Source: Xenopus tropicalis (lineage: Eukaryota > Chordata > Amphibia > Anura > Pipidae). Taken from it: a stretch of 64,000 nt of DNA. Below the pieces are notes generated by a model that was not told the origin of the DNA, did not search any database, and saw nothing but the letters and a program-made list of their open reading frames with translations. This document shows, piece by piece, positions 60,497 through 64,000 of the stretch. The DNA lies in NCBI RefSeq assembly GCF_000004195.4, contig NC_030681.2, positions 138,263,506 to 138,327,505 of the forward strand. The letters run 5' to 3'. How positions within the stretch are numbered: position 1 is the stretch's first letter; each line of letters opens with the position of its first letter. The translations under genes were made by a program, and so were the position numbers.

Positions 60497-61285
60497 CAGG
60501 TAGGGTTAGGGTTGGGAGAGGGTGGGTTAGGGTTGGGAGAGGGTGAGTTAGGGTTGGGTGAGGGTGGGTTAGAGTTGGGAGAGGGTGAGTTAGGGTTGGG
60601 AGAGGGTGAGTTAGGGTTGGGAGAGGGTGGGTTAGGTTGGGAGAGGGTGAGTTAGGGTTGGGAGAGGGTGAGTTAGGGTTGGGTGAGGGTGGGTTAGGGT
60701 TGGGTGAGGGTGGGTTAGGGTTGGGTTCAGGGTGGGTTAGGTTGGGAGAGGGTGGGTTAGGGTTGGGAGAGGGTGAGTTAGGGTTGGGAGAGGGTGAGTT
60801 GGGGTTGGGAGAGGGTGAGTTAGGGTTGGGAGAGGGTGGGTTAGGGTTGGGAGGGGGTGAGTTAGGGTTGGGAGAGGGTGAGTTAGGGTTGGGAGAGGGT
60901 GAGTTAGGGTTGGGAGAGGGTGAGTTAGGGTTGGGAGAGGGTGGGTTAGGGTTGGGAGGGGGTGAGTTAGGGTTGGGAGAGGGTGAGTTAGGGTTGGGAG
61001 AGGGTGGGTTAGGGTGGGGAGAGGGTGAGTTAGGGTTGGGAGAGGGTGAGTTAGGGTTGGGAGAGGGTGAGTTAGGGTTGGGAGAGGGTGGGTTAGGGTT
61101 GGGAGAGGGTGGGTTAGGGTTGGGAGAGGGTGAGTTAGGGTTGGGAGAGGGTGGGTTAGGGTTGGGAGAGGGTGAGTTAGGGTTGGGTGCAGGGTGGGTT
61201 AGGGTTGGGTGCAGGGTGGGTTAGGGTTGGGTGCAGGGTGGGTTAGGGTTGGGTGCAGGGTGGGTTAGGGTTGGGTTCAGGGTGG
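60497..61285 (+). repeat. 21-bp telomere-like G-rich minisatellite, about 37 units
   Basis: The unit is GGGTTGGGAGAGGGTGAGTT plus A, with GGTGGGTTA variants that create TTAGGGTTGGG strings. The last five units before 61285 are 22 bases (GGGTTGGGTGCAGGGTGGGTTA). Because 21 is a multiple of 3, one frame stays open for 195 codons as a Gly-Glu-Gly-Leu heptad, an artefact of the repeat. Confidence 0.96.
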
Positions 61286-61363
61286 GGTTTTCTCGAACTG
61301 CACATCACTAATAACTGGATTTATTTAAGCACCTTTTATCCTAAAACTCAGCATTTCTTAGGG

Positions 61364-61643
61364 CAGTGATCCCCAACCAGTGACTCAGGGGCAACATGTC
61401 CCAGTGGCCTCAAAGCAGGGAGTTATTTTTGAATTCCTGACTTGGGGGCACATTCTGGTTGCACAAAACCAGGTGTCCTGCCAAACAGAACCTCCTGTAG
61501 GCTGCCAGTTCACATAGGGGCTACCAAATAGCCAATCTTAGCCCTTATTTGGCACACCCAGAACTTTTTTATGCTTGTGTTGCTCCCCAAGTCTTTGTAC
61601 ATTAAAATGTTGCTCACGGTTAAAAAAGGGTTGGAGATCTCTG
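61364..61643 (-). mobile_element. hAT-type MITE, 280 bp, perfect 8-bp target duplication
   Basis: Starts CAGTGATCCCCAACC, ends GGTTGGAGATCTCTG; TCTTAGGG flanks both sides (61356-61363 and 61644-61651). Same family as 38329-38613 in the opposite orientation. Confidence 0.92.
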
Positions 61644-61651
61644 TCTTAGGG

Positions 61652-62221
61652 GATGTGAGCTCTGCTCCCTTGCACCAATGATGAACTCTTTTATTCCTCT
61701 CTTGGCCTTCCAGTTCTTTCTAATTGCACAGGTGATTCTTACAAAGAAAGATTTCTTAGAAGGTCTAAATCCCAGCAAATAATGGTAGGACTTCGGCGGT
61801 TGTGAAAAATAAACCCTAATTAAAATGCAAAGAGATGAATTTCTTTAATTAAAGTGCAGCAGATGGCGGTGGGAAGGCACAATGCACAAGCTCATAAAAA
61901 GCTATCCCTGTTCAAAGAAAAAGGATGGCAAAGGAGTGAAGATGTAGCAAAAATAAATAAATGATTGTTGGGAAATAAACAGAGGAAAATGTCGTTGGAC
62001 TGTTGGAAAATAAACTCCTACTGGGAAATTTGTTAACCCTTTAGGTGCAATTTTGGCTTCTGATGGATGAAGCTGGAAGCTGCAGCTTAAACTGATGATT
62101 TTTAGTGGTATTGATAGGAACTCACCTCCCTGGCAACCAGTTGTACTTTCCCCTAATACTTTCTTGTCTTACTATAAACATTAAGCCACAGATGCAGTCT
62201 CTTTCCCCAACACCATCTTGT
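61652..62221. other. Noncoding DNA, nothing recognised
   Basis: AT-rich; no gene visible. Confidence 0.35.
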
Positions 62222-63111
62222 CTTGCTCTAGTGATCCTTTTTATTGTTTTTTTTAAGTTTATTTAACAGTATTTCAATTTAACATACATACATTGATACA
62301 ATGATAAGAAAGGAGGAAGGAAGAAGGGGAAAAAAAAGTAGACAATGAGCCCAACTGTTCCTGTTAGGCCCAGAAGTCAAAAGTTAGTTTAAGGACCTTC
62401 TGATCCCAGGGCCTTATGTTCCAGGGACCCCAGATCTCTTCACATTTATTTGCTTGGGCAAAGAATCATTTATTAATTTTTTCCAAAAGCCTAGTGAAGG
62501 GGGAGTTATTGACTTCCACTAACATAGTTGTAGGGACTCATAGGGTTAAATGTCTCCTATGGCTTTAAATCCCTACAGGTTCAGTTCCATTAGTTGCTGG
62601 GCGGAAAGGCATGGATCTAAGTAAGTTAGCAAACATGTGTGCTATTGGCTGGCAGGTAAGGTGACCACTTCCTGCCTCACTTTGATATAGTGCTGGTGAA
62701 GGACTGGCAATTCCTCTTTGCTTCCACATGAGGAACAGGGTAGGTGTTGCTGTGAGCCCAGGGCAAGGGCCCAGTTAATGTGGGGGAACAAGACCCCGTG
62801 AATGAGGGATTAGATAGGGCAGGTGTCGCTCCCATGCTAGTACACTCTAGGAGTGTAAGGCAGTTAGGGTTGACCTAAAAAGAGCAGTTCTGAGCTCCTA
62901 CATAGGAGTGGCAGATTGAAGGTATCTCCCTCAAGCCATATTGCCTGTAGTGTAGAGATCCCAGTGGATAGGGAATCAGGATAGAGAATTCCCTGAGGTG
63001 ATTCAGGCCACTACAGGAAAACAGGTTGATAATGAGGAGACTTAAGGGCAATGGTGATATCACTGCCCCTTGGCTGCTGCCCTGATATATAACATATATA
63101 ACAAGATGCAT
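62222..63111 (-). mobile_element. Possible L1/Tx1-type LINE 3' end
   Basis: On the minus strand the region ends in a pyrimidine-rich stretch, then AAATAAAC and an A-run (62245-62260), as in LINE 3' UTRs. Upstream, in one minus-strand frame near 62640-62740, LPCSSCGSKEE...LHQHY recalls the C-terminal cysteine/histidine motif of L1-like proteins. The rest of the frame is broken. The match is by eye and weak. Confidence 0.35.
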
Positions 63112-64000
63112 GTTACACTGTGTTTCCTACATTTACAAAACATGTCACCATGACAACCGGTTCATTTTTATGCCACTTTTTTTTTTCTTGTATTATTTAT
63201 AGTGGCATTTAAAGGTGAGTTCATAAATAGGAAACGTTACAATTTAATGACTTTCATATTAGTGCAATAAGGAAATTTTTGAGTATAATTAACATATAAC
63301 GTAGTGCTCTTTCTAGCTACACCAAACAGAAAAGGGATGGGGAGTGCTTGGTGGGACCCACCCTGTAGTGCTGACCAGCTACTATTTTTCCAGCGCTTGG
63401 ACTTACCTACACTCTGCAGTTAACCAGCTTCTACAATCAATCTCCAGTTATTATTTGTACAGACAAAAGAGACAAAGGATATATAGTGTGTATATAACCT
63501 GTGTGAATCTCTTTAAATGAGTTTTGCAAAAATTGAGGTGTTAGTACCACTCATTGGTCAAAATATGTACGTGCCGCGTCAAAGCCCCTGATTTTACATC
63601 AGTCCTATGCTGCCTAATGTGTATGTAACATTGAAGTGCATATAAAAACATGAAACCCATAGCAACAAGGTGCATTATATGTGCCTGAGAGGTAGAACTA
63701 CGCTCACTTACCCTTTATACTAAGAAGCCAGAGGAGCATCACAGTCACTAAGCACCCAGCAACCAAGGGCATTATGTGCAACTGAGCGGTGCTTTATCTA
63801 CCTACCCATCTCACCTCTCCCAGGAGGGGGCTATAATAGGATCTGCTCTCTGCTATCTATACCTTGTTCCCTTGGTCTCCTTCTCTCAGGGCCCTCCATC
63901 ACTTTGAACACAGATCTTCTTACTGGCACTATAGGCTCCAGGCTCCCCAGCAGCATCTACCCAGGGTGAGAATTAGGGTACAAAGGGTTAGAACAACATG
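63112..64000. other. Noncoding DNA to the window edge
   Basis: Nothing recognised on either strand. Confidence 0.3.

Noticed and set aside
60637..61224. 195-codon frame of Gly-Glu-Gly-Leu heptads
   Set aside because: It is the 21-bp minisatellite read in phase; the heptad arises because 21 is divisible by 3.
60497..61285. Genuine telomere or interstitial telomeric (TTAGGG)n
   Set aside because: The period is 21, not 6, and TTAGGG appears only once per unit in some units. It is telomere-like in wording only.

Overview
The window looks like intergenic or intronic DNA from a Xenopus-type frog genome. Base composition is AT-rich, and I found no host protein-coding exon, tRNA or rRNA that I could defend. 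What can be named is repeats: TTAAAGG-ended T2-type MITEs, hAT-type MITEs with 8-bp target duplications, a MITE family carrying an internal 113-bp tandem repeat, L2/CR1-like LINE remnants and a Gmr1-type Ty3/gypsy retroelement. This mix is typical of Xenopus; the species assignment is inference.

Region 1-15702 is dominated by one event. Bases 1-4527 recur at 11172-15702, almost unchanged. Between them lie a retroelement (4528-9481) and its downstream flank (9482-11171). The retroelement has one long open frame (4558-8928) encoding Gag with a SCAN-like capsid and a zinc knuckle, then protease, integrase, reverse transcriptase and RNase H. This is the Ty1/copia-like order in Ty3/gypsy-like proteins, the hallmark of Gmr1 elements. 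It has a 3' LTR (8855-9481) but no 5' LTR. The simplest reading is a head-to-tail tandem duplication of about 11.17 kb whose junction falls just before the gag start codon.

Region 15703-32700 holds scattered insertions: a small poly(A) retrocopy with a 14-bp target duplication (17393-17756), a 5'- and 3'-truncated LINE with one frameshift (18519-20453), several T2-type MITEs, a GC-rich hairpin element, a Tc1/mariner-like remnant and hAT MITEs. It also holds a single-monomer copy of the 113-bp MITE (30056-30341).

Region 33000-51300 contains four expanded copies of that MITE with about 22, 6, 7 and 4 monomers, in both orientations, one of them nested inside a different inverted-repeat element. 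It also has a 1.8-kb minisatellite of 32-bp units (40490-42268) and more T2 and hAT elements.

Region 51300-64000 has three minisatellites: a 26-bp G-rich array (53889-54417), a 20/21-bp array (55151-55612) and a 21-bp telomere-like G-rich array (60497-61285). It also has hAT, palindromic and other MITEs and a possible minus-strand L1/Tx1-type LINE 3' end near the right edge. The long repetitive reading frames in the arrays are by-products of the repeats, not genes.
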